Source: Klebsiella pneumoniae
GTDB taxonomy: Bacteria; Myxococcota_A; UBA796; SXON01
DNA: 32,723 bases
Assembly: GCA_945861635.1 (NCBI GenBank)
Contig: CAMAWH010000060.1
Location: 1 to 32,723 of the forward strand
Direction of reading: 5' to 3'
Shown here: positions 14,593 to 22,484 of the stretch, piece after piece
Layout: each line of letters begins with the position of its first letter
Numbering within the stretch: the stretch's first letter is position 1
Made by a program: the position numbers and the translations under genes
Notes under the pieces: generated by a model
Database searches by the model: none
Told to the model about the DNA's origin: nothing
What the model saw: the letters and a program-made list of their open reading frames with translations, nothing else

Positions 14593-16286
14593 CGCGGCGT
14601 TTACTGGGCCTGTTTGCGCCGTTCCAGGCGCAATTCGCGCTATCGACGGTGCTCCTCGTCATCGCAAGCGCGCTCCCGTCCGTCACGGTGTTCTTGATCC
14701 GTGGGGTGCTGGACGACGTGCTCATCCGGCACGATGCGGGTGCGCTGCGCGTTCTGGCGCCCGGCGTCGTGGCGCTCTACGCACTGAACGGCGGCGTAAA
14801 CGTTCTAAGGGCGGTCCTGACGCGATCCATCGCGTGGCGTGTGGTTACCGACCTGCGCGGCCAACTCCACGCACACCTCCTCACGCTCGACATCGGGTGG
14901 CACCAGCGCACGCCCGTCGGGGAGCGCGTCAGTCGGCTGAACGCGGACTGCAACAACCTCCAGTACGCCGTCAATGGGGTGGTTACGGCGATTCAAAAGC
15001 CGATGACGCTGCTCGGGCTCGTCGCAAGCGCTTTCTACCTCAATCCCGGGTTGGCGCTCGTTGCGATCTGCCTGCTTCCGCTCGGTGCCATTCCCATCGA
15101 TCGCTTCGGGAAGTGGGGGCGGCGCGCATCACGAGAAGCGTTGGACGAAGCGGCCCGTTTGAGTGGCGTCGCGCAGGAGACGATGACGGGCGTCCGCGTG
15201 GTGCAGGTCTTCGGCGGCGAAGGCGAGCGGCAGCGGAAGTTTGATGCCGTGAACGAGGCACATCTGTCCGCGCAGGTGCGGGCGGTGACGGCGCAGATCT
15301 TGCCGGGCCCCGCCGTCGAACTACTGGCGGCCATGGGCGTCGGCGGCGTCATCTGGGTCGGCGGGCAGCAGGTGTTCGAGGGGCGGACACAGCCCGGCGA
15401 GCTGATCGGCTTCCTCGTCGCGATTGGCCTGATGAACGACCCCCTCAAGGGCATCGCCCTCATCCATTCCCTCGTGCAGCGGGCGCTGGCGGCGGCCGAC
15501 TCGGTTTTCGGCCTGCTCGACACCCGGGCGGCGCTTGTGGACGGGGGCACGCGCATCGCGCCAGCGCCCGCAAACATCATGCTCGCCGACGTCTCCTTCA
15601 ATTTCGGGGACGGAGACGTGTTGCACACCATCACGCTCTCCGCCAACGCTGGCCAGCGCGTCGCCATCGTCGGCGCGAGCGGAGCGGGAAAGACGACGCT
15701 GCTGACCCTCCTGCCGCGGCTGCGCGATCCGAGCGCCGGTGCCATACTTTGGGACGGCGTGGATCTCCGGCAGTACGCACTTGCCAGCGTGCGCGCGCAA
15801 ATCGCCGTCGTAACGCAGGAGCCTTTTTTGTTCGACGACACCATCGCGGCCAACATTGCGTTTGGCAAACCCGGTGCCACTCACGATCAGGTCGTCGCGG
15901 CAGCCGTCGTCGCGAACGCAGATACGTTCATCCGCGACCTTCCCCAAGGTTACGATACCGGTATCGACGAGCTGGGCATGCGTCTGAGTGGCGGACAGCG
16001 GCAGCGCATCTGCATCGCCCGCGCCGTGCTTCGTGGCGCTCCCGTGCTGCTTCTGGACGAGGCAACCTCCAACCTCGATGCGGAGAGCGAGGCGGCGGTC
16101 GCGGAAGCGCTGGAGCGTCTGATGCGCGGACGCACGACATTCGTGGTTGCGCATCGACTCTCGACCATTCGCGACGCCGACCAGATCGTCGTTCTCGCCG
16201 CGGGTCGTGTCGTCGAGGTCGGCACGCACGATACGCTGGTTTCGGCGGGCGGCGAGTACGCACGACTCGTCGCGAGGCAGGCATGA
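14580..16286 (+). CDS. MsbA-type lipid exporter (ABC transporter, fused membrane and ATPase domains)
   Basis: 568 aa from TTG 14580, which has a good ribosome site (GAGGT, 6 nt upstream) and overlaps the previous gene by 13 bp. The ATG at 14556 has its purine run directly abutting it. Six-helix exporter domain, then ATPase: Walker A GASGAGKTT, Q-loop VVTQEPFLF, signature LSGGQRQR, Walker B VLLLDEATSNLD and H-loop VAHRLS. Half-transporters of this kind act as homodimers. Gene order (KdtA-LpxK and LpxL downstream) supports lipid A-core flipping. The same family also exports peptides and drugs, so the substrate is an inference. Confidence 0.9.
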   Translation: MSPVARRLLGLFAPFQAQFALSTVLLVIASALPSVTVFLIRGVLDDVLIRHDAGALRVLAPGVVALYALNGGVNVLRAVLTRSIAWRVVTDLRGQLHAHLLTLDIGWHQRTPVGERVSRLNADCNNLQYAVNGVVTAIQKPMTLLGLVASAFYLNPGLALVAICLLPLGAIPIDRFGKWGRRASREALDEAARLSGVAQETMTGVRVVQVFGGEGERQRKFDAVNEAHLSAQVRAVTAQILPGPAVELLAAMGVGGVIWVGGQQVFEGRTQPGELIGFLVAIGLMNDPLKGIALIHSLVQRALAAADSVFGLLDTRAALVDGGTRIAPAPANIMLADVSFNFGDGDVLHTITLSANAGQRVAIVGASGAGKTTLLTLLPRLRDPSAGAILWDGVDLRQYALASVRAQIAVVTQEPFLFDDTIAANIAFGKPGATHDQVVAAAVVANADTFIRDLPQGYDTGIDELGMRLSGGQRQRICIARAVLRGAPVLLLDEATSNLDAESEAAVAEALERLMRGRTTFVVAHRLSTIRDADQIVVLAAGRVVEVGTHDTLVSAGGEYARLVARQA

Positions 16287-16293
16287 CGGCGGG

Positions 16294-16602
16294 ATGGCGG
16301 TGAGCTTCAACCAGCGTGTCTACGACGTCGTTCGGAGCATCCCCATGGGACGCGTCATGGGCTACGGTCACGTCGCGGCCGTGATGGGCAACGCCGGCGC
16401 TGCACGGCAGGTCGGGTGGGCGCTCGCCGCCCTCCCCGCGGAAACGGACGTGCCATGGCAGCGTGTCATCCGGTCGAGCGGACACCTTGCGCTACAGGGC
16501 GATCCCGCCCGTGGCATGTACCAGCGCGTGCGGCTCGAACGAGAAGGCGTGGCGTTCCTCGGGGATCGCGTGGACATCAAGCGCTACGGATGGGCACCCT
16601 GA
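16294..16602 (+). CDS. Alkyltransferase-like (ATL) DNA-repair protein
   Basis: 102 aa from ATG 16294. Only the MGMT DNA-binding domain is present: FNQRVYDVVRSIPMGRVMGYGHVAAVMGNAGAARQVGWAL, with the helix-turn-helix and the Arg finger (Arg38). The alkyl-acceptor motif PCHR of MGMT is replaced by PWQRV (Trp55). A Trp in place of Cys is the hallmark of ATL proteins, which bind O6-alkylguanine and hand it to nucleotide excision repair without transferring the alkyl group. Gln56 instead of the usual His is unusual. It lies between lipid A genes and overlaps the next gene by 13 bp, so it is probably co-transcribed with envelope genes. Confidence 0.88.
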   Translation: MAVSFNQRVYDVVRSIPMGRVMGYGHVAAVMGNAGAARQVGWALAALPAETDVPWQRVIRSSGHLALQGDPARGMYQRVRLEREGVAFLGDRVDIKRYGWAP

Positions 16603-18692
16603 TCCTGCTTTACCTCGCGCTTACGACGGTGCTCGCGCCGCTACTGCTGCTGGTGTGTGCGGCGCATCCGCGGCTGCGCGTCGGCTACCCGGAGCGATTG
16701 GGTGCGATTGTTCCGGAAGTTGAGCCCGGTGCAATCTGGATCCACGCCGCATCACTGGGAGAAGGACGTATCGCCGCCGCGCTGATTCCGGGATTCCGCG
16801 CGGCGGCGCCAGATGCGAGCATCCTGCGCACCTGCACGAGCGATCACGCGCGCGATCAGCGCGTGGGCGCCGATCAGACGGCATGTTTGCCGCTGGACGT
16901 GCCGCTCTTCCTGCTCGCGTTTCTCGACCGGATCCGGCCGCGCTGCTTGATTCTCGTGGAGGCAGAGCTGTGGCCAGGACTGATTTGGGCGTGTCGATGG
17001 CGCGGGATTCCGGTCGCGCTGGTTTCGCCACGAGAGGGCAGGGGAGTTCGCCGGTTGAGGCGTGTGCCGGGCCTCTACGACGCGCTGATGCGTGGGGTCA
17101 TCGTCGTAAAATCGGACGCGGACCTGAAACGTGCGGCGCCGGTTGGACCCCCGGCGTTCGGCTGGGCTCGCGATGCCGTGATTGGCGGCTGCACACACGA
17201 CGGGGAGGAGGCGTTTCTCCTTGATGCCATCGACGGAATTGAACCGCGCCCGCTCCTGATCCTGGCACCGCGCGATCCCTCGCGGTTTGACGCGGTGGCG
17301 GCGCTGTTATTGTCTCGCGCCCAGCGTTTCGTTCGCCGCAGCGGAATGTCGGGCGCACTTTCGACAACGACGGACGTGGTGCTGCTCGACACGATGGGAG
17401 AACTACCGGGGTTGTACGCCCAGGCTCGGGCCGCGTTCATCGGTGGCACGTTCGTGGCGAATGTGGGAGGGCATTCTCCCGCGGAGGCGGCGGCGGGAGG
17501 CTGCCCGATCGTTCACGGCCCGTTTACCGAGGGAAACGCCCGCGCATGGGCCGAGGTCGACGGATTCCTCGCGATGATGCCCGAGGACTTGTCGGACGCG
17601 CTCGTGGAGGCGCTGGCGTCGCCGCGCCGGCATGTGGCGCCGCCCGTGGTGTCGAACGTGATCGCGGCCCTGCCGCTGATGGCGCCGACGCCGCCGGAGC
17701 GTCCGTTGCGGCCGTGGTTGTGGCCGCTGGCGCCGCTCTATCGAGTGATTTCTTCCTTACGACGCGCGGACGCCCGCAAACCTGTGCTCCCGGTGATTTC
17801 GATTGGTGCGCTTACGGCGGGCGGATCGGGAAAAACGCCGGTGGCTGCGTGGTTTGCCGTGCAGCTCGCTGCACACCGCCCGGCGGTCGTTTCCCGCGGG
17901 TACGGGCGTCGGAAGGGAGAGGATGTTCGCCTCGCGGGGGAGAGCGCCGATCTTGGAGACGAGCTTGTGATGTTGGCCCGGCGTGGCATCCGCGTCGTGT
18001 CGAGCCCGGATCGCGTGGCCGGCATTGCTGCGGCGGCCGGCGCCGGCGCCAGCCTCGCCATTCTGGACGACGGCTTGCAGGTGCCAGGCGTGGCACGCGC
18101 GCTCGAAGTGATCGTGGTGGACGCGCGTTGGCCCACGGGTGGGGGCCCCATTCCCGTGGGCACGTCACGGGTACCGGCGGAATGGCTCGCGAAGGCGGAC
18201 GTGGTCTGGGTGAATCACGGCCCTGTGCCTGAGATCGTGCGGCGGCACGCGCGTCGTGAGGCGGTGATTGTTCGGGCGCGCTACCGGCCCACGGGTTGGC
18301 TGCGTCGCGGGGTGCTCATTCCTCTGGATGCGTTGCCCGCTCGACCGGCCGCAGCGTTTGCCGGCATTGCTCGCCCGGAGGGATTTTTCCAAACGCTGCG
18401 TCGGCTGGGCGTGGCGCTCGATCGCACCTGGGCCTTCGCCGATCACCACCCCTTCTCGTGGTTCGACCTGCAGGCCATTGAAACGTGGCTCGACGACCAC
18501 GTCGTGATTGCCACGGAAAAGGACATGGCGCGGCTCCCCTCCGACAGCGCGGTGTACGCGCTGCTTGTCGAACCGGAAATCCTTGAGGGGGAGGATGCGC
18601 TGTTGACGCTGTTGGCGGCTCGGTTTCCGCCGCCCTCGCCGCCGCCCTCGCCGTCGCCCTCGCCGTCGCCGTCGCCGTCGCCCTCGGCATGA
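16590..18692 (+). CDS. Fused Kdo transferase (KdtA/WaaA) - lipid A disaccharide 4'-kinase (LpxK)
   Basis: 700 aa from ATG 16590. Residues 1-365 are KdtA: amino-terminal membrane helix, IWIHAASLGEGR (catalytic Glu58), LILVEAELWPGLIW, GGCTHDGEE, LAPRDPSRFD, then LLDTMGELPGLYAQA and FIGGTFVANVGGHSPAEAA (CMP-Kdo site). Residues 372-678 are LpxK: membrane-proximal PLAPLYRVISSLRR, VISIGALTAGGSGKTP (Walker A), VVSRGYGRRKG, ILDDGLQ, AGIARPEGFF, AFADHHPFSWFD and IATEKDMARL. LpxK makes lipid IVA and KdtA then adds Kdo, so the fusion joins consecutive steps. The last 20 residues are a Pro-Ser tail encoded by a microsatellite. KdtA and LpxK are normally separate proteins of about 420 and 330 aa. Confidence 0.92.
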   Translation: MGTLILLYLALTTVLAPLLLLVCAAHPRLRVGYPERLGAIVPEVEPGAIWIHAASLGEGRIAAALIPGFRAAAPDASILRTCTSDHARDQRVGADQTACLPLDVPLFLLAFLDRIRPRCLILVEAELWPGLIWACRWRGIPVALVSPREGRGVRRLRRVPGLYDALMRGVIVVKSDADLKRAAPVGPPAFGWARDAVIGGCTHDGEEAFLLDAIDGIEPRPLLILAPRDPSRFDAVAALLLSRAQRFVRRSGMSGALSTTTDVVLLDTMGELPGLYAQARAAFIGGTFVANVGGHSPAEAAAGGCPIVHGPFTEGNARAWAEVDGFLAMMPEDLSDALVEALASPRRHVAPPVVSNVIAALPLMAPTPPERPLRPWLWPLAPLYRVISSLRRADARKPVLPVISIGALTAGGSGKTPVAAWFAVQLAAHRPAVVSRGYGRRKGEDVRLAGESADLGDELVMLARRGIRVVSSPDRVAGIAAAAGAGASLAILDDGLQVPGVARALEVIVVDARWPTGGGPIPVGTSRVPAEWLAKADVVWVNHGPVPEIVRRHARREAVIVRARYRPTGWLRRGVLIPLDALPARPAAAFAGIARPEGFFQTLRRLGVALDRTWAFADHHPFSWFDLQAIETWLDDHVVIATEKDMARLPSDSAVYALLVEPEILEGEDALLTLLAARFPPPSPPPSPSPSPSPSPSPSA
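18627..18686 (+). repeat. Pro-Ser coding microsatellite
   Basis: Tandem CCG/CCC-TCG triplet pairs encode the PPPSPPPSPSPSP-type tail of the KdtA-LpxK fusion. The units are 6 bp with few interruptions, so copy number may vary by slippage without breaking the frame. Confidence 0.85.
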
Positions 18693-18702
18693 CAACGCCG
18701 CC

Positions 18703-19479
18703 GTGCTGACCGCGATGCTGCTGGCACCCGCGCTTTTCCTCGCCCGCCGGACACCGCTCTCCGTCGCGAGTGCCGGCGCGTGGGTCATCGCCACGCTCTG
18801 GTGGTTCGTCCTCCCCATCCGCCGTCGCGTCGCCATGGAGAATCTGCACCGCGCGTTGCCTGCGCTGGCCCCCCGCCGCGTGCTGATGCGCATGATGCAC
18901 GATTTGGCGCTCAACTTCGTGGAAGCGGTGCAGTTCGAGAACGTATCGATCACGGTCGAGGGCTTTGAGGCCGTGGGGAATTCTGTGCTGCTCGGCGGAC
19001 ACGGCGGAAATTGGGAGGCGACGCTGTACGCCCTCGGCGAGCGCGCGCCGACCGCAATCTTCCTGCGTACACCCTCGAATCCCTGGGTGGCGGCGCGGTT
19101 GGCCGAGTTGCGTGCCACCCACCGCGTTGTGGCACTGGAAACGGGGGCCACGATGGCGGACGCGACGCTCGCCCTTGCCCGCGGGGAGAGCGTAATCTTC
19201 GTGCAAGATCAGAAACATCGGAACGGACTCTTCGCGTCGTTCTTCAACGCACCCGCGCAAACCTCTGCCGCGTTTGCGGTGGCGGCGCAGAAGTCCGGTC
19301 GGCCGGCGTACGCCTTCTGGCAGTGGCGGGAGGGCACAGGTCGCCATCGCGTCCGCGTGTGGCCGATCGACACGTCCGGTGACGTTCAGGCGGTGACCGA
19401 GGCCGGAAATCGGTTCTACGAAGCACGGATTCGCGAGCATCCGCACGGATGGCTGTGGCTGCATCGGCGGTGGGGGTAG
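18703..19479 (+). CDS. LpxL/HtrB-type lipid A acyltransferase
   Basis: 258 aa from GTG 18703, 10 bp after the fusion gene. Family hallmarks: an amino-terminal helix with RRRVAMENLHRALP, the catalytic HX4E motif in LLGGHGGNWEATL (His100, Glu105), FLRTPSNPWVAARLAELR, ESVIFVQDQKHRNGLFASFFNAPAQT and the final PHGWLWLHRRWG. These enzymes transfer the secondary acyl chain to (Kdo)-lipid A on the inner membrane. It is a little shorter than LpxL of enterics (about 300 aa). It is the last gene of the lipid A cluster. Confidence 0.9.
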   Translation: MLTAMLLAPALFLARRTPLSVASAGAWVIATLWWFVLPIRRRVAMENLHRALPALAPRRVLMRMMHDLALNFVEAVQFENVSITVEGFEAVGNSVLLGGHGGNWEATLYALGERAPTAIFLRTPSNPWVAARLAELRATHRVVALETGATMADATLALARGESVIFVQDQKHRNGLFASFFNAPAQTSAAFAVAAQKSGRPAYAFWQWREGTGRHRVRVWPIDTSGDVQAVTEAGNRFYEARIREHPHGWLWLHRRWG

Positions 19480-19532
19480 CGCGGCGGTAACGCGCCGCGC
19501 CGCCACCGGTGTCGGTAGGGCAGGAGTCCCCC

Positions 19533-20051
19533 ATGCTCGTCCTCGCCCTTGCCCTGACCGCCCGCGCCGACACCATCTCGCTCGACACCGGCGCGACCAT
19601 CGAAGGTGACCTTGCTCGCTACGAAGTCGGCGGCGACTGTCAAATCAGCATTGGCGAGGGTCCGCTCACCGGCGCCATCCTCATCGTCCCGTGCCACCGC
19701 GTCGCGAGTTTCGTTCGGACGCAGAATCGTAAGCCCGTCGCGATCGGCCTTCCGTCCACCGACGAAATGGGGGGCGAGAGCGCGACGCAGGGCGTCGCCG
19801 AAGGGGTCACGGAAGTCGCTTTGGACAGCGTGGCCGAGGTCATCGCGGAACCCGCGCCCCAGCCGCGGGCGAGGCTCGACGACGGCGTCATTCCGCCCGC
19901 CGCGCTCCGCACGCCGCTCTACCCTGACGACCCGATCTTCCCCGGAGAATGGACCGACACGACCGTGGAATCGGTCCAACCGCGGCCGGCGCCGCGCATG
20001 GATGATCGCGACCCCTACGAGGCGCCGTCGCCGCATGCTGTGGCCTTCTGA
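19533..20051 (+). CDS. Exported protein of unknown function
   Basis: 172 aa from ATG 19533, with the ribosome site CAGGAG 6 bp upstream. Short signal peptide MLVLALALTARA before DTISLDTGATIEGDL. A small beta-rich domain follows (residues 13-65) with two Cys, resembling short beta-barrel domains that begin LDTGATIEGDLARYEVGG; no specific family can be assigned. The rest (75-172) is Pro/Ala/Asp-rich and probably disordered. Position after the LPS genes suggests an envelope role. Confidence 0.7.
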   Translation: MLVLALALTARADTISLDTGATIEGDLARYEVGGDCQISIGEGPLTGAILIVPCHRVASFVRTQNRKPVAIGLPSTDEMGGESATQGVAEGVTEVALDSVAEVIAEPAPQPRARLDDGVIPPAALRTPLYPDDPIFPGEWTDTTVESVQPRPAPRMDDRDPYEAPSPHAVAF

Positions 20052-20125
20052 CGGGGCACGCTTCGCCCGCCGCCGCTTGCGGATCGCCGCCCGAGGGCGC
20101 AAGCTCCGCCTTTCTCGGAGTGATC

Positions 20126-20689
20126 ATGCCAGCCTGCGCGTTTCGACCCTTCTGCCTCGTGGCGGCACTCGGCGGACTCGCCGCCCCGAACATCGCTTTC
20201 GCCCACGGCCCGTTCCCAATGGTAGGCGCGGTCATCACGCCGGAGTTGGACCTCGGCGGCACGGAGTTCAGTTCGTTCGTGGGGCCGACTTTTCGCGCCG
20301 GATATGAGTTTGGCGGCCGATGGAATCACGAGGTCGCGCTCCAACTCACCCGCGCGGATGGCACGGCCGAGTACAGCGGCTACGACTTCACCGCGGGGCT
20401 GACCACGTACGGATTCGGCTATCGGTTCGCCGTGGACATCCTCGATAAGAAAGGATTTACGCCGTACGTCGGTACCGGCATGTACATTGGGCTCGTGGAC
20501 ATCGAGGTCGAGGAATCGTCCACCTTGCTCTCCTCGGAAGACACCCGCATCTACCTCGAATTCCACGCGGCGGCGGGCGCGCGCTACTGCTTCGATTGGG
20601 GGCTGAACATCCGCGCGGACGTCACCCTCAGCACATACGGCGGGTTTTTGGGGGTGCAGCCGGGGGTTGGGGCGGGGTACCAGTTCTAG
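20126..20689 (+). CDS. Small outer-membrane beta-barrel protein
   Basis: 187 aa from ATG 20126 (CGGAG ribosome site 5 bp upstream). Signal peptide to about AHG (CLVAALGGLAAPNIAFA). The mature part is a series of alternating strands: FVGPTFRAGYEF, NHEVALQLTRA, GLTTYGFGYRFAV, FTPYVGTGMYIGL, IYLEFHAAAGARYCF, LNIRADVTLS. It ends in PGVGAGYQF with a terminal Phe, the recognition signal for the BAM complex. The length suits an eight-stranded barrel of the OmpA/OmpW-like size class. The function is unknown. Confidence 0.8.
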   Translation: MPACAFRPFCLVAALGGLAAPNIAFAHGPFPMVGAVITPELDLGGTEFSSFVGPTFRAGYEFGGRWNHEVALQLTRADGTAEYSGYDFTAGLTTYGFGYRFAVDILDKKGFTPYVGTGMYIGLVDIEVEESSTLLSSEDTRIYLEFHAAAGARYCFDWGLNIRADVTLSTYGGFLGVQPGVGAGYQF

Positions 20690-20690
20690 T

Positions 20691-21377
20691 TCACGGCATC
20701 GGATGAGGGATCGGCGCGCGCCGAGCGGCCTCCGGGACCCGGCATTCGCGGGGGTGCGAAACCCGTGATGCGATCTCGCGAGCGCACGCGCCAGCCGCAG
20801 CGGAGTGGTCGTCCGGGCACGCGCCGACCCCTCGACACGCCACCATCTCTCCGACCGCCCGCCCCAGCACCTCGTCGTTCGCGCCGGCGAGCGCCCGCGC
20901 GATTTCCGCCGCGTCAGGGTGCCCCTCTGCCCACCGCCTCACCGCGTGTCCGGCGCAGTATCCGCGGAAACGACCGCTGGCTTCACACCGCGCAATCTGG
21001 GCAACGACGTCGGGATCTGGGAAGGCGTCCAGAATCTGGAGCGCGCAGTCGGCGCTGGGCCCGCATGCGGCGAGCAGCGTGTCGGGCTGGAGGTCAAACG
21101 CGCCACGGCGCGCGTCGACCCAATAGTAGTGGCAGTCCCGTACCATTTCCCCGGCGTGGGCACACAGCTCGGTCATCGCTTCCACGTCGCGCACGGATCG
21201 CGCTTCGGAGATCACGCACCACTCAAAGGCGTCCGGAATCGTGTTCCGATAGCGCTCACAGTCGCGGAGGGCAGTGGCAGACTCTCCACGCGCACCGGCC
21301 CCCGCGGCAGCATCGCTCGGCGCCGGGCAGCCGATCAGCGTGGTTGTAAGTGCGCAGTAGAGCGCAAGCGTCGGCAT
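20691..21377 (-). CDS. Cys-rich lipoprotein of unknown function
   Basis: 228 aa from ATG 21377. Signal LALYCALTTTLIGC with lipobox LIGC. The mature protein is helical with regularly spaced Cys (DCERYR, EWCVI, ELCAHA, DCHYYW, AACGPSADCALQ, ARCEAS, GYCAGH, ACRGVGACPDD). The pattern looks like paired helices held by disulfides, as in Cys-rich helical-repeat secreted proteins. No named family is recognised. The start lies inside the 3' end of the upstream lipoprotein gene (43-bp overlap), and the stop is 1 bp from the stop of the barrel gene. Confidence 0.75.
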   Translation of the reverse strand: MPTLALYCALTTTLIGCPAPSDAAAGAGARGESATALRDCERYRNTIPDAFEWCVISEARSVRDVEAMTELCAHAGEMVRDCHYYWVDARRGAFDLQPDTLLAACGPSADCALQILDAFPDPDVVAQIARCEASGRFRGYCAGHAVRRWAEGHPDAAEIARALAGANDEVLGRAVGEMVACRGVGACPDDHSAAAGACAREIASRVSHPRECRVPEAARRAPIPHPMP

Positions 21378-21685
21378 CGATCCTGACTCCAATTTTCGAC
21401 AAGTAGTCCGCAGAGTGCGTCCCCGCTCGGTCCGGCAATCGCAACCGCGTGCGCCTGAACCCAGCTCAGCACCGCAGAGTCTCGCAGCACCGCGTCGGTG
21501 ATTCGCAACGCGGTCCGGCGCACGTCGGCTGGGTCGTCGAACGGGGGGATCTGACGGGCGAGGCACACGTCCCGAGCGTTGCCGGTCTCGGCAGCGCAGG
21601 CGAGATCGATGCATGCCCCGTGCTCCGAAGCCGGGGCGTCCTGACAGACCGCTTCCGCGCACCCAGCGAGCCACAACACGAACAT
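21335..21685 (-). CDS. Small Cys-rich lipoprotein
   Basis: 116 aa from ATG 21685. Lipobox in MFVLWLAGC (LAGC). Several Cys (AVCQDA, GACIDLACA, DVCLARQ, ALCGLL, DRCRRL) recall the style of the next gene, with alternating helices (DVRRTALRITDAVLRDSAVLSWVQAHA). It overlaps that gene by 43 bp in another frame. The pair may be a tandem of related secreted Cys-rich proteins. Function unknown. Confidence 0.65.
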   Translation of the reverse strand: MFVLWLAGCAEAVCQDAPASEHGACIDLACAAETGNARDVCLARQIPPFDDPADVRRTALRITDAVLRDSAVLSWVQAHAVAIAGPSGDALCGLLVENWSQDRCRRLRSTAHLQPR

Positions 21686-21940
21686 GGCGCGCAGTTTGGC
21701 ACAGGGGGGTGACGCGCGCCGTCCCGAGCGGCAGCGTCGCGCGAAAAGTGGCGCGCGAGACTTCGACACACACCCGAATCGGAGCCAACGTTGGCGGCTC
21801 ACGAATGGCCGAGCGTTGCGAGTGCAGGGTGCCGCGATCCGCGGGGTGCGCAGCGCGCTCGGCGGCGCGCGCGGTGGCGCGCGAGGGCTGCGTCGACGCT
21901 TGGGTGTTGCCGCCGCCCGTTTCACCGTGTAGGAGATCCC

Positions 21941-22477
21941 ATGCTCTGGCTGACCTGCCTCCTCGCTGCGGCCGCTGCGTTTGCACCCGCCCCACCCGCC
22001 GTCGAGGCACCCCTGTCACCCCGCGAACTGCCGTTTGTCGGCGCGGAACCGGCACCGACATACCCGGCGCTCACTGTTGCGGCAGGAACCCCCATTCCCG
22101 AAGTGCGGAAGGCACTCGCCGCCAGTCCGAACGGAATTGCGCTCACGCTGAAACGCGGCGCGCGTGCGTGGACCGCGGACGAGGTGGAGGCGATCCTCCA
22201 CCGCTCCGTTGAGGCGCGAAACGTGCGGGTGCTTGACGTTTCCGGCAACGACATCGGCAGTGCGGGTGCGATGGCGATCGCCGCGAGCCCCCACCTGAGC
22301 GCACTGCGGACGCTCGACCTCCGGGGATGCCGCATCGGAGAGACGGGGGCGCGCGGCCTCGCCTACAGTGAGGGCCTCAGCGCGCTGGACCGGCTCGTGG
22401 TGGACGCCTCCGACCCTGGGCCACGCGGCATGACGGAGTTGCGCGCCCGCTACGGGGAGCGTCTCATCGTGCCGTGA
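21941..22477 (+). CDS. Exported protein with ribonuclease-inhibitor-type LRR segment
   Basis: 178 aa from ATG 21941, with a strong ribosome site AGGAGAT. Signal peptide MLWLTCLLAAAAAFAPA. Residues about 80-140 carry leucine-rich repeats of RNI type: VRVLDVSGNDIGSAGAMAIA, then LRTLDLRGCRIGETGARGLA. These are two full LxxLDLxxNxIG units, enough for a small solenoid. The preceding WTADEVEAILHRSVEARN is a helix. It may bind a protein partner in the periplasm. Its stop is 7 bp from the stop of the convergent caspase-like gene. Confidence 0.75.
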   Translation: MLWLTCLLAAAAAFAPAPPAVEAPLSPRELPFVGAEPAPTYPALTVAAGTPIPEVRKALAASPNGIALTLKRGARAWTADEVEAILHRSVEARNVRVLDVSGNDIGSAGAMAIAASPHLSALRTLDLRGCRIGETGARGLAYSEGLSALDRLVVDASDPGPRGMTELRARYGERLIVP

Positions 22478-22484
22478 TCGGCGC

